Of a stretch of DNA of 58,863 nucleotides, positions 1 to 7,315 are shown one piece after another (positions within the stretch are counted from its first letter, which is position 1; each line of letters begins with the position of its first letter). A model generated the notes under the pieces. The model was given only the letters and a program-made list of their open reading frames with translations. It made no database searches and was not told where the DNA came from. The position numbers were made by a program, and so were the translations under genes. Source of the stretch: CAINOH01 sp041663565 (lineage in GTDB: Archaea; Micrarchaeota; Micrarchaeia; Norongarragalinales; CAINOH01); contig JBAYMJ010000007.1 of assembly GCA_041663565.1 (NCBI GenBank), positions 1-58,863 on the forward strand, read 5' to 3'.

Positions 1-1
1 A

Positions 2-76
2 TGCTCCAACCGGGATTTGAACCCGGGTTATCGGATTGAAAGTCCGACGTCCTTGACCGAGCTAGACTATTGGAGC
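2..76 (-). tRNA. tRNA-Glu (anticodon TTC)
   Basis: Read on the minus strand this folds as a full cloverleaf: 7-bp acceptor stem GCTCCAA/TTGGAGC with discriminator A, a D arm, a 5-bp anticodon stem TCGGA/TCCGA around loop CTTTCAA, and a T arm CCGGG-TTCAAAT-CCCGG. Anticodon TTC decodes Glu GAA/GAG. There is no intron, and the 3' CCA is not encoded (the next base is T). Confidence 0.95.
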
Positions 77-152
77 AAAAAAAGCGTCGATTCTCGGTTA
101 CCCTTTTGCGGGTCATCTAATAGTGCATTGATAGGTTTATTTTCCCATTGGC

Positions 153-836
153 TCAGCGCCCTTTTGAGCCTAGGAGGGCCTTGGAAAGCGCGCGGAGGAC
201 CTTCGACTCGACGGCCTCCTTCGAGGCCATCTTCCGGCCGTCCATGGCATCGATTACAATGGCTCCCTTGGACTTGCAGATTTTTGCGTAGGAAAGGTAC
301 TGCGTGCGCACTGCCTTCTGGAACTCGACGTCCTTCTCGTAAACGTCCTTTTTGTCCTTCAGGTAAGCCCGGCCCTTTTTTTTCAGGTTGTTCTTGAATG
401 CAACCAATGGGTTGACGTCGATTATGAAAGTGGCATCCGGCTGGGGCAGGAGGGCTTCGAGCTTAAGCACCCACTCGATGAACGCGTCCTTTTGCTTCTT
501 GGTGCCCTTGAACCGGGCCGACTGGTAGGCGCAGTTTGAAGCGGTGTAGCGGTCAACTACCACGTTGAACCCCGTTGAGAGGAGCCGCCGGATTTCGCCA
601 GCGCCTTCGTACTTGTCCTTTGCGTAAAGAACTGCCATCTGCTCTGGCGAGGCCTTCTTCTCTCCCCTCAGGTGCCTTGCTATCTGCCTGCCTGTTGCGG
701 AGGTGTAGTTCGGGAAGTGTATGAGCCTAGTTGGCCGCTTGGTTTTCTGCAGGAAAGTCACCAGAAGCTCGGCCTGGGTTGACTTGCCGCAGCCGTCGAT
801 TCCTTCAAAGACTATGAAAAGTGGTTTTGTTGCCAT
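153..836 (-). CDS. tmk: Thymidylate kinase (dTMP kinase)
   Basis: This 227-aa protein is a P-loop nucleoside monophosphate kinase that should phosphorylate dTMP to dTDP with ATP in the cytosol. The P-loop GIDGCGKST lies at residues 12-20 after strand LFIVFE. The VVVDRYTASN segment carries the DR(Y) motif of TMP kinases, and a helical stretch after it holds basic lid-like residues. I chose the ATG at 836 because it places the first strand and P-loop at the usual distance from the N terminus; an in-frame TTG at 878 would only add an atypical tail. It is the last gene of a minus-strand cluster after the Nudix, dolichol-kinase-like and PAP2 genes. The C-terminal tail is basic. Confidence 0.88.
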   Translation of the reverse strand: MATKPLFIVFEGIDGCGKSTQAELLVTFLQKTKRPTRLIHFPNYTSATGRQIARHLRGEKKASPEQMAVLYAKDKYEGAGEIRRLLSTGFNVVVDRYTASNCAYQSARFKGTKKQKDAFIEWVLKLEALLPQPDATFIIDVNPLVAFKNNLKKKGRAYLKDKKDVYEKDVEFQKAVRTQYLSYAKICKSKGAIVIDAMDGRKMASKEAVESKVLRALSKALLGSKGR

Positions 837-880
837 ATGTTTTATCACGAAGCCGTAGGATTTAATTCTCTGCCACAAAG

Positions 881-1492
881 TCAGTCTGAAAGCGTGAGGT
901 CAACCGCCCGCTTCGCTATCTTGGAGACCTGGCGCGAGGAGAACACGCGCCTTACCGGGACCCAGGAGAAGCTGTCGTGCTCCGAGTTGGTCGGGCGAAG
1001 GTTGGCGTGCGCAAGGTGCTGCGCCCGCACCGTCTTTTCCGGGTCGGAAAGCAGGAACCCGGAGAAGCAGTGGACCCTGAACTTGGTTGCGCGGTCAAAG
1101 AACGACGAGCAGTAGGACGACGCGTAGTCGGAAGGCGTCAGCCCGGCTTCCTCGAACGCCTCGCGTGCGAGGGCGTTGCGGTATACGTCCAGGCCGCAGT
1201 CCGCGTTCACCAAGTCGGCCTTTTCAACCACCCCGCCAATCAGGGCGAACTGACCTGACAGGAACTTTGCGCCGGTTTTTTTCTTTGCAAGAAGCACGAA
1301 GTCATCCTTGCACGGGACAACCGAGGATGCAGTCGGGTTGGCTGCCGACTTCTTGTAAAGCGTCAGCACAACGGCCTCGGGGGCGCCTGACGAGTGGAAC
1401 CGTTGGGCGAACGGGATTATCCCGTCGGCAAGGCGCGCCTTGACTTTGGGCCGCGAGAATGCGGAGCGGATGCGGAAGAGCGTGCGGTCCAA
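881..1492 (-). CDS. Nudix hydrolase family protein
   Basis: This is a 203-aa Nudix-fold protein, a family that cleaves nucleoside diphosphates linked to another moiety. The second half of the Nudix box is canonical (REAFEEAGL). The first half, beginning GGVVEKAD, is separated from it by extra residues, so the spacing departs from the standard GX5EX7REUXEEXGU box. TTG at 1492 is taken as start because a GGAG Shine-Dalgarno lies 7 nt upstream, just after the stop of the preceding gene; the longer reading from a TTG at 1564 would run into that gene. Substrate cannot be predicted. Nucleotide clean-up beside thymidylate kinase is plausible inference. Confidence 0.8.
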   Translation of the reverse strand: MDRTLFRIRSAFSRPKVKARLADGIIPFAQRFHSSGAPEAVVLTLYKKSAANPTASSVVPCKDDFVLLAKKKTGAKFLSGQFALIGGVVEKADLVNADCGLDVYRNALAREAFEEAGLTPSDYASSYCSSFFDRATKFRVHCFSGFLLSDPEKTVRAQHLAHANLRPTNSEHDSFSWVPVRRVFSSRQVSKIAKRAVDLTLSD

Positions 1493-1508
1493 GGTAAAAC
1501 TCCAAAAA

Positions 1509-2060
1509 CTATAGTATGTACGAGAGTGCCGCACCCGCAAGCGTAATTGTGAAGTTGTCGTCAAAAGGTATTGGAAGCGACTCCACGACTGCCAGGATGA
1601 GGCAGAGCAAGAGCGCAGTTGGCCCGAGGAAGAAGACGGAAACTATTGATGCGGTAAGGAAGAACGCAAGCGACCCTTCCCAGGTCTTTCTTTTGTTGTA
1701 GAATATGCGGTGGCTTCCCTTCATGCCCACTAGGGTGGATGCGCCGTCGCCGAATGCAAACACCAAGAGCACGACAACTGCAAAAAAGGCGGTCTTGGAG
1801 AACGAGAGGGCGAGTATCGCGCCCAGGAGGAACATCAAGGCGCCGATTCCGGGGATGGTGACCTTGCGCTCCATCTTTGAGAGGAAAAAGTCGATGACCT
1901 TCTCCTCGAAGCCGGAAAGCTTCCACTGGATGAGCACAAGCCCAGCTATGAGCATCACGAAAAGCGCCGCCAGGCCGTCCTCGCGGCCGAGGAAATAGAT
2001 GCCGGAGGCTATCACTGCGCCGAACGTGATGTGGAACAGCTTGCGGTAAAGCTCCTTCAT
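1509..2060 (-). CDS. Dolichol/phytol kinase-like membrane protein
   Basis: This 183-aa protein has five or six membrane segments and belongs to the dolichol kinase (SEC59) / phytol kinase / phosphatidate cytidylyltransferase-like group. The diagnostic region is FAFGDGASTLVG followed by KRKTWEGSLAFFL, which matches the CTP-binding loop of these kinases, and VESLPIPFDDNFTI near the C terminus. The likely reaction is CTP-dependent phosphorylation of a polyprenol or archaeal isoprenoid alcohol at the membrane. Its ATG overlaps the stop of the PAP2 gene by four bases (ATGA), so the two are translationally coupled: one enzyme adds a phosphate to an isoprenoid-type substrate, the other may remove one. 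Confidence 0.82.
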   Translation of the reverse strand: MKELYRKLFHITFGAVIASGIYFLGREDGLAALFVMLIAGLVLIQWKLSGFEEKVIDFFLSKMERKVTIPGIGALMFLLGAILALSFSKTAFFAVVVLLVFAFGDGASTLVGMKGSHRIFYNKRKTWEGSLAFFLTASIVSVFFLGPTALLLCLILAVVESLPIPFDDNFTITLAGAALSYIL

Positions 2061-2614
2061 CTTTTCTTCACCGAAGGCGCTTTGGCCTGTTTAGAATTTT
2101 GTTTTGCTGGCACAACACTGCCTACTTTCTTGGCCTTGCGCATTTGCAAGATTCGCTTTTTGACAAATCGCTTGACGCGCCAGTGCGTGCGCCTCTTGAT
2201 TGCGCCAAAGTAAATCAGCAACTCTTCGGAGATGAAGAACAAAGCAACCCCAAGCCCTGCGCCGGAGGCGACTTGCGCCATCGAGTGCGCGCCCCAGTAC
2301 TCGCGCGAAAACCCGACTATGAGTGCTGCTGGGAAAAAGAACCAGAATGCGGGAGAGCCAAGCGAGCCTGCTGCGAAGATGAACGCAAAAGCCGAGTGGC
2401 CGGATGGCATCCCGGAGTCGTCAGGGCAGGAAAGAAGTCCGTCGCAGGGCCGGTCCTCGTTTATGGCGTTCTTGAGAAGGGGAACAGACACCGTTGCAAG
2501 CAAAAGCGCGAGGAATATTGCCTTGCGGTTGTGGCAGAATATGAGTGCCGCAAACCCCAGGCAGGCAAGCACTAGGTAAAGGTCCGCGCTCGAGGCGCCT
2601 GCGGCAAGGGACAT
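2057..2614 (-). CDS. PAP2-family membrane phosphatase
   Basis: This 185-aa membrane protein has the PAP2 (phosphatidic acid phosphatase type 2) signature: KNAINEDRP at 48-55 (motif 1), MPSGHS around 69-74 (motif 2, catalytic-site His73) and SREYWGAH at 103-110 (motif 3, nucleophile His110). The Asp expected four residues after His110 is Gln114, a departure from SRX5HX3D. Family members dephosphorylate lipid or isoprenyl (pyro)phosphates. The C terminus is a long Lys/Arg-rich tail, probably cytoplasmic. It is the first gene of the minus-strand cluster, coupled by ATGA overlap to the dolichol-kinase-like gene, which suggests a role in carrier-lipid recycling. Confidence 0.85.
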   Translation of the reverse strand: MSLAAGASSADLYLVLACLGFAALIFCHNRKAIFLALLLATVSVPLLKNAINEDRPCDGLLSCPDDSGMPSGHSAFAFIFAAGSLGSPAFWFFFPAALIVGFSREYWGAHSMAQVASGAGLGVALFFISEELLIYFGAIKRRTHWRVKRFVKKRILQMRKAKKVGSVVPAKQNSKQAKAPSVKKR

Positions 2615-2708
2615 CCAATAAGCACCGATTTTGACTGCTGGCAGTCGCTAGCAATTACTAATCGAGCGGTTTTAATCCCTTGGCAGGCAAAATAAATACC
2701 TGCAAAAA

Positions 2709-2726
2709 CCCGCATAGGGATGCGGG
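2709..2726 (+). promoter_or_regulatory. Hairpin just upstream of tRNA-Met
   Basis: CCCGCA (2709-2714) and TGCGGG (2721-2726) are perfectly complementary with a 6-nt loop, ending 14 nt before the mature tRNA 5' end. An AT-rich element (AATAAATA, from 2691) lies about 50 nt before the tRNA and could be its TATA box, which would place this hairpin within the 5' leader or at the transcription start. The role is unknown. Confidence 0.4.
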
Positions 2727-2740
2727 GAATTGTATCAGTT

Positions 2741-2932
2741 GCCGGGGTAGCTCAGCCTGGTTAGAGCGCCAGACTCATAATGCCCTGCGCCGCACCATAC
2801 GCCTATGATACGAGGCGCGGCTACGGGAAATGAAGAGACTTATGGGTGCTTTTGCCAGCATTGATGGCGTTGATGAGACTCTATGAGTTTTGAGCCATCT
2901 GGAGGTCGGGAGTTCAAATCGCCCCCTCGGCA
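2741..2932 (+). tRNA. tRNA-Met elongator (anticodon CAT), intron-containing
   Basis: Exon 1 (2741-2779) gives acceptor GCCGGGG, D arm and anticodon half CCAGA-CTCATA; exon 2 (2897-2932) resumes ATCTGG, then the T arm, acceptor CCTCGGC and discriminator A. The joined anticodon loop CTCATAA carries CAT, and the body with an AGCCTGGTTAGAG D loop is the elongator type. The acceptor contains a G5-T68 wobble. The T stem (GGGAG/CGCCC) has one A-G mismatch where archaeal elongator tRNA-Met normally pairs. CCA is not encoded. The gene is isolated, transcribed against its neighbours. Confidence 0.93.
2780..2896 (+). other. 117-nt tRNA-Met intron at position 37/38
   Basis: The intron sits at the canonical archaeal site. 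CTCA (2774-2777) pairs with TGAG (2891-2894) to give the 4-bp central helix, with 3-nt bulges TA^A (2778-2780) and CC^A (2895-2897) holding the splice points; a convincing outer helix is not obvious, so the bulge-helix-bulge motif looks relaxed. The intron has its own 7-bp stem (2785-2791 with 2814-2820). It also contains TATGAGT (2882-2888), fully complementary to ACTCATA at 2773-2779, which could compete with the splicing fold. Confidence 0.85.
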
Positions 2933-3029
2933 CTAGAATTCGGGAACAAAACAGCTTTGTTTCCGAAAAGGGTCGAGAGAGCGCTAACCCGCTCTTTCAA
3001 CTCCTTCTTTTCATGCAAGGCCCTGGCGC

Positions 3030-4466
3030 TCATTTTCTCGGCAGCTTGTCGTATGCTGCGGTGACGTCTTTCAGGTCGAACATGAAGATGCCGTGCTCTT
3101 CCAAAAAGAGCTTGGCCTTGTTCTCGAAACCGCTTTTCGAAACGAAGAACATGGTCGTGTTCGCCCGCTGGCCGCTGGTGCACTGCACCAGGTGCCTCTT
3201 CTCGTGGAAATGCACTGCATCGCTGTAATCCACAGGCTCTTTCCTCCAGCGGACTTCGCCCAGGAGCAGGGATTCTTTTGACTGGCCGCAGATGTCGATT
3301 TCGTTTCCGCTGCGGTCCCACCAGCCGCCCAGCTCGGTTACCTTGATGGGCATTTTGCCTAGGGAAGCGTTGTTGTGCTTGCGGACGAGCTCGCGGACGA
3401 CGTCCTCGAACACCAGGCCGGTCATTGCCTCTATCTGCGTGGTTATCTGTTCGCGCACGAGCTTGTAGTTGTTTATCTCCAAAGCAGAAGCGTATCGGGC
3501 GACGAAGTTGTACCAGAACTTGAAGAAGTTGTCCTTGAGCACGAACTGGGGCGACATCTTGCTGCCGCAGACCGGCGACCTTTTTTCAATCAGGTTCATT
3601 GCCTTGCTCAGGCGCTCGATGTAGAACAGCAACCCCGAGCTTTCGATGCCGGTCTGGTCGCTGATTTCCTTGAGCGTCCGGTGCCCTTTGGCTATTGCGG
3701 CCAGGATTGAGTTGTAGCGGCCGGTGTCGCGCAGCTCCATCGTCAGGATGGTGGAAGGCTCTTCCCGGAGCAGGCCGTTCTTGCGGAGCACGTTCTCTTC
3801 GACCACGTCCAGGTAGTCCTTTGTCTTGACCTGTTCGGAGAACTCCAGGTAGCGGGGCAGGCCGCCGAATGTCGCGTAGAGGCGCATCTTTGTCTCTTCG
3901 GTAAGCCTGGCTTCTGCCAGCGCTTCCCTGAATGCCTGGTATTCGAAAGGATCCAGCTTCAGGTTCGCCGTTGCCCGGCCGAAGAGGGGGGAGCGGTGGC
4001 TGATTGCTATCTTGTAGATTGCGCTTACTGCGGACCCGAGCAGGATGAGCATGATGGGCTTGTCTTTCAGCTTGGTGTCCCACACCCTTTGCAGCCGGGA
4101 GAAAGCCCGGGGGTCGATGTGCAGGCGCTGGAACTCGTCAATGACAACTACGAGCTTCCCTGTCTCGGAACACTTCGTGTTCAGATAGCCGAAGAAGTCG
4201 TCCCAGTTGGCGAAGGCGGGTTTTTCCTGGGGCCATGCTACGCCCACGTCATCCGCAAGGGAGCGGAGCATGTCCTGGGGCGTGCCTTCGTCAACGAAAA
4301 GGTAGAGCCGCTGTGCCTGGGGGACGGTCTCGAGGAACTTCCGGACTAGCTCGGTCTTTCCTACCCTGCGGCGTCCGGACAGGATGAACAGCTCGCCCTT
4401 GCGCAGGTTGTCGAACCTGTCCCTGAACAAGGCCAGTTCTTCCCGCCTATCCGTGAATTTTACCAT
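3030..4466 (-). CDS. AAA-type ATPase with C-terminal DUF234 domain
   Basis: This 478-aa protein belongs to the archaeal ATPase_2/DUF234 family. The N-terminal third is a STAND-like AAA module with Walker A GRRRVGKT at 31-38 and Walker B KLVVVIDEFQRL. A winged-helix region follows (roughly 250-310). The C-terminal DUF234 part contains GGWWDRSGNEIDICG and LLGEVRWRKEPVD, which resemble a PD-(D/E)XK nuclease-like core with its D...E-x-K-type acidic residues. Members are numerous and mobile in archaea; function is not established, and DNA-associated or nuclease roles are suspected. The gene stands alone, next to tRNA-Met and a toxin-antitoxin pair. Its promoter carries two ACGACTATA direct repeats. 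Confidence 0.88.
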   Translation of the reverse strand: MVKFTDRREELALFRDRFDNLRKGELFILSGRRRVGKTELVRKFLETVPQAQRLYLFVDEGTPQDMLRSLADDVGVAWPQEKPAFANWDDFFGYLNTKCSETGKLVVVIDEFQRLHIDPRAFSRLQRVWDTKLKDKPIMLILLGSAVSAIYKIAISHRSPLFGRATANLKLDPFEYQAFREALAEARLTEETKMRLYATFGGLPRYLEFSEQVKTKDYLDVVEENVLRKNGLLREEPSTILTMELRDTGRYNSILAAIAKGHRTLKEISDQTGIESSGLLFYIERLSKAMNLIEKRSPVCGSKMSPQFVLKDNFFKFWYNFVARYASALEINNYKLVREQITTQIEAMTGLVFEDVVRELVRKHNNASLGKMPIKVTELGGWWDRSGNEIDICGQSKESLLLGEVRWRKEPVDYSDAVHFHEKRHLVQCTSGQRANTTMFFVSKSGFENKAKLFLEEHGIFMFDLKDVTAAYDKLPRK

Positions 4467-4483
4467 ACAAAATACATATAGTT

Positions 4484-4515
4484 ACGACTATATAATACTT
4501 ATTGGCACGACTATA
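4484..4515 (-). promoter_or_regulatory. Direct repeats and TATA box upstream of the DUF234 ATPase
   Basis: ACGACTATA occurs at 4484-4492 and again at 4507-4515, 23 nt apart, 18-49 nt upstream of the ATPase start codon. On the minus strand the TATA-like element TATTATATAG lies between or overlaps these copies. The repeated element is therefore placed where a regulator would interfere with TBP binding. Confidence 0.5.
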
Positions 4516-4524
4516 AGTAATTCA

Positions 4525-4806
4525 TCAGCGCTTGTAGGCATCGTCGTGGTGCTCAAGCCTGTCAAAGAGGATGAACTTTTCCTTGCGGTAGACTTTGAAA
4601 AAAAGCACGAAACTTCCCACGTGGACGCGCTTGAAGTCAGAAAGGTCGTGGCGCATGTTCTTGAAGTGGCCGATGGTAGTTTCGTCGTTGAGCTGGGTTA
4701 TTTGTTCGATTTTCTTGAATACCGCTCTTGTCAACTCGGGATTGCGTTTGGCGGCCTTCTCAAGCACCGCCCTAAGCTCATCGGACAGCGAGAAAGTGAA
4801 TGGCAA
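4525..4806 (-). CDS. RelE/ParE-superfamily toxin (mRNA interferase)
   Basis: This 93-aa protein has the compact RelE fold pattern: N-terminal helices (LRAVLEKAAKRNPELTRAVFKKIEQI), then strands with basic and aromatic residues (HFKNMRHDLSDFKRVHVGSFVLFFKV) and the C-terminal FDRLEHHDDAYKR typical of archaeal RelE relatives. RelE toxins cleave mRNA on the ribosome. The start is a TTG at 4806, 5 nt after the antitoxin stop, so toxin translation is likely coupled and kept low. Gene order is antitoxin then toxin on the minus strand. Confidence 0.85.
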   Translation of the reverse strand: MPFTFSLSDELRAVLEKAAKRNPELTRAVFKKIEQITQLNDETTIGHFKNMRHDLSDFKRVHVGSFVLFFKVYRKEKFILFDRLEHHDDAYKR

Positions 4807-4811
4807 GCGCG

Positions 4812-5069
4812 TCAGGCCTCGCAGATTTTGCGCAGCTCGGAAAGGCTTGTTGCCCTGAATCCGTGCTTTGCAACGTGCGCGTCACAGGATTTTATGACTT
4901 GCCGCACGACATCGTCCTTTACCTCGGCATCGACAAACTCGCTGCCGTAAAGCTCCGCAAACTTGTCCAGAGCCGCGGCCTTGTCGCGCAGGCCGTACTT
5001 TTCCTTGAGCACGCCAAGCACCCTGTTCGTATAGTCCTTGATTGTGAGGTTGACCGTAACGTTTTCCAT
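4812..5069 (-). CDS. DUF2683-type antitoxin
   Basis: This 85-aa protein matches my recollection of archaeal DUF2683: an N-terminal strand followed by helices (ENVTVNLTIKDYTNRVLGVLKEKYGLRDKAAALDKFAEL), which resembles a ribbon-helix-helix DNA-binding dimer. Such genes precede RelE-like toxins in many archaea. The C-terminal part (DDVVRQVIKSCDAHVAKHGFRA) probably wraps the toxin. The ATG at 5069 is preceded by a TATA-like CTATATTAG and a perfect 17-nt palindrome, in line with autoregulation by the antitoxin or toxin-antitoxin complex. Confidence 0.78.
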   Translation of the reverse strand: MENVTVNLTIKDYTNRVLGVLKEKYGLRDKAAALDKFAELYGSEFVDAEVKDDVVRQVIKSCDAHVAKHGFRATSLSELRKICEA

Positions 5070-5089
5070 GATAATATCGCCTAATATAG

Positions 5090-5106
5090 AATTAGTTAAA
5101 CTAATT
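5090..5106 (-). promoter_or_regulatory. Palindromic operator of the RelE/DUF2683 pair
   Basis: AATTAGTTAAACTAATT is a perfect palindrome with 8-nt arms and a central A, 21 nt upstream of the antitoxin ATG. On the minus strand it directly precedes the TATA-like CTATATTAGG, so a bound repressor would cover the BRE/TATA region. This position is typical for toxin-antitoxin autoregulation; the assignment is inference. Confidence 0.65.
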
Positions 5107-5215
5107 TAAGTGCTTTTGCTTGGGAGTGACACGCATCCCCTTTGGCACTTATTTCGTTAAGCATGCCACTACGAGTTCCCGCTGCAACTGCATAGACACC
5201 CATGCTGTTGACAAC

Positions 5216-5833
5216 CTAGCCGTGCACTGACGAAAGCTGGGATGTGAAGTAGACTATCAGGGAATCAAGCGAAAAGAGGATTACCAGGAGTATAACAAAC
5301 GGGAGTGCAATCGTTGCAACGGCCCTGGCAAAGCTAAAGCCATGCACAGCACGTATTGCTAGGATTAAAAGGTAAAGCCCATAAAGCGCGTACAATACTG
5401 AAACACATGAATTCAGAAGAGCAAAATCCGCAGTGAAAAGTGTCGCTATGGCGCTAAGAAGGTTCGAAAGCACCAACCAGACAGCAGTAAGGGGAATCAG
5501 GTAAGAAGAGATTACGAAGGTATTCTCGCCAAAGCTTCCTTGCCCTCCCAGAAGCTTTGCAAAGATAAAGAAAAGGGACGAATAAACCAGAAGCGACAAG
5601 GGGAATGCCAAGGCGGCCATTACTGTGCCACGAAGCAGTGAAACTGAATCGGCAACGTCCTGCGGTGCAGTCAGTAATAATGTGGCAGTAATCATTAGGA
5701 ACAGCAGCAAGCCAACCCCTGCTGCCCAGGCAAGCGCGGTCTTTAGGTTTGATTTCGGCTTAATCGTTTCAAAAGTAGTTTTAGGCGAAAACAAGGCGCC
5801 ATTCCAGATTGCGATGGTTTCTTGCAAGTTCAT
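5216..5833 (-). CDS. Yip1-family integral membrane protein
   Basis: This 205-aa protein has five hydrophobic segments after a short amphipathic N terminus containing IWNGALFSPKTTFETIKPKSN, the pattern of Yip1 domain proteins ('NP..TF..I' before the first TM). The TM helices fall at roughly 32-55, 70-90, 100-125, 130-160 and 170-195. Yip1 proteins act in membrane trafficking in eukaryotes; the role of prokaryotic members is unknown. It is monocistronic, between the toxin-antitoxin pair and the UPF0210 gene. Confidence 0.75.
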   Translation of the reverse strand: MNLQETIAIWNGALFSPKTTFETIKPKSNLKTALAWAAGVGLLLFLMITATLLLTAPQDVADSVSLLRGTVMAALAFPLSLLVYSSLFFIFAKLLGGQGSFGENTFVISSYLIPLTAVWLVLSNLLSAIATLFTADFALLNSCVSVLYALYGLYLLILAIRAVHGFSFARAVATIALPFVILLVILFSLDSLIVYFTSQLSSVHG

Positions 5834-5881
5834 CTAGGTCTCCTCCGCACTACATTCTACTTACGTTTCGCCTTTAAAAAA

Positions 5882-7270
5882 TCAATTCCTAATACTATGA
5901 AGCGGAGCCGGAATCCTCCCTCCCCTTGTGACGAACTTGGAGGAACTGCGCTTGCTCATCCGAATTATCGTTGCCTTGCCGAAGAGGCCGCCGAAGTCAA
6001 CGTCATCTCCTTCCTTGCCGCCTGGCACGGGGATGAGGCGCACTCCGGTGCACTTGTTGTTCATCACGCCGATTGCCATCTCGTCGGCCATCACGCCTGC
6101 GATGGTCTGCCAGGGAGTGGTGCCGGGGATTGCAATCATGTCAAGCCCAACCGAGCACACCGCGGTCATGGCTTCGAGCTTGTCAATCGAGAGCGAGCCG
6201 TCCTTTACTGCTGCGTTCATTCGCGAGTCCTCGCTTACTGGGATGAACGCTCCGGAATACCCTCCGACACGGCTTGTCGCCATCGCGCCGCCGGTCTTCA
6301 CCGCGTTGGTGAGAAGGTAGAGCGTGGCAGTGGTACCGTGCGCTCCAGCGCACTCCACCCCGATTGCCTCTAGGATTTCGGCAACCGAGTCGGAGGTCTT
6401 ATCAGTTGGCGCAAGGGAAAGGTCAACCGCGCCAAGCGTAGTGCCTAACTTCTTTGCAAGCTCCTTGCCAACAAGCTCGCCTGCGCGAGTAATCTTGAAA
6501 GTAATCTTCTTGATTGTCTCGGAGACCTCGGTTGCGTCCGCGCCTGCGTCAAGGGCTGCAACGGCGTTCTTGACCACTCCGGGGCCTGAAATCCCCACAT
6601 TAATCGTGGTCTCCGCGCCGCCGTAGCCGTGGAACGCGCCTGCCATGAAGGGGATTCCTTCCGGAGCGTTGCACATCACCACGAACTTCGCTGCGCCAAA
6701 GCCTTTCTGTGACTTGGTTGCCTCGGCGATTTCATTTACCTTTTGTGCAGCTGAGTTGATTGCATCCAAGTTGATGCCAACAGAAGAGTTTCCGACGTTG
6801 AGCGAGCCGCACACGCGGCTGGTCTGGGAAAATACTTTCGGAAGGGATTCCAGGAGGACTTCGTCCGAATGGCTCAGGCCGGATTGCACCATCGCGGAGT
6901 ATCCTCCGATGAGGTCAATTCCAAGCTCTCCTGCGGTCTTGTCAAGGGTCTTTGCGACCTTAAGGGCAATTGCGGTCCCTGCCTGGACATCGGTCTTCCT
7001 CAGCGCGGAAGCCATCACAGTCGAGATTGGGGTGATGGAAATGCGCTTGTTGATTATCGGAATCCCGTATTTTCGCTCCAGCTTCTGGGCTTCGGGAACA
7101 AGGTTTTTTGCTGCTGAAAGCAGCTTTGCGTGGATGTTCTCGCAAAGCTCGTCCTCCTTGGGAGAAGAGCAGTCGGACAGGTTCACTCCAAGGGTGACCG
7201 TGCGTATGTCGAAGTTCTCGCGGCTGACCATGTTTATTGTCTGTAGGATTTCTTCAGAAGAGAATCTCAT
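5882..7270 (-). CDS. UPF0210 (DUF711/PFL) family protein
   Basis: This 462-aa protein matches the conserved UPF0210 family: MRFSSEEILQTINMVSRENFDIRTVTLGVNLSDC at the N terminus, KYGIPIINKRISITPIS, several Gly-rich loops (INVGISGPGVVKNA) and a C-terminal AIPGTTPWQTIAGVMADEMAIGVMNNK. The fold is related to the pyruvate-formate-lyase/ribonucleotide-reductase barrel, but the reaction is unknown. ATG at 7270 is chosen over a TTG two codons upstream. Together with the ACT-domain gene just upstream it forms a pair found together across bacteria and archaea, suggesting that the ACT protein senses a ligand for this enzyme. Confidence 0.88.
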   Translation of the reverse strand: MRFSSEEILQTINMVSRENFDIRTVTLGVNLSDCSSPKEDELCENIHAKLLSAAKNLVPEAQKLERKYGIPIINKRISITPISTVMASALRKTDVQAGTAIALKVAKTLDKTAGELGIDLIGGYSAMVQSGLSHSDEVLLESLPKVFSQTSRVCGSLNVGNSSVGINLDAINSAAQKVNEIAEATKSQKGFGAAKFVVMCNAPEGIPFMAGAFHGYGGAETTINVGISGPGVVKNAVAALDAGADATEVSETIKKITFKITRAGELVGKELAKKLGTTLGAVDLSLAPTDKTSDSVAEILEAIGVECAGAHGTTATLYLLTNAVKTGGAMATSRVGGYSGAFIPVSEDSRMNAAVKDGSLSIDKLEAMTAVCSVGLDMIAIPGTTPWQTIAGVMADEMAIGVMNNKCTGVRLIPVPGGKEGDDVDFGGLFGKATIIRMSKRSSSKFVTRGGRIPAPLHSIRN

Positions 7271-7315
7271 AAGCAATCATCATATTTTGCCATCGAAGGC
7301 CCGAACCATCCCATT

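Noticed and set aside
2780..2896. C/D-box guide RNA inside the tRNA-Met intron
   Set aside because: A TTGATGA near 2873 resembles box C, but matching D and D'/C' boxes at proper spacing were not found.
5107..5215. tRNA-like or gene fragment between the Yip1 gene and the toxin-antitoxin operator
   Set aside because: No T-loop consensus, stem set or coding frame with recognisable content was found.
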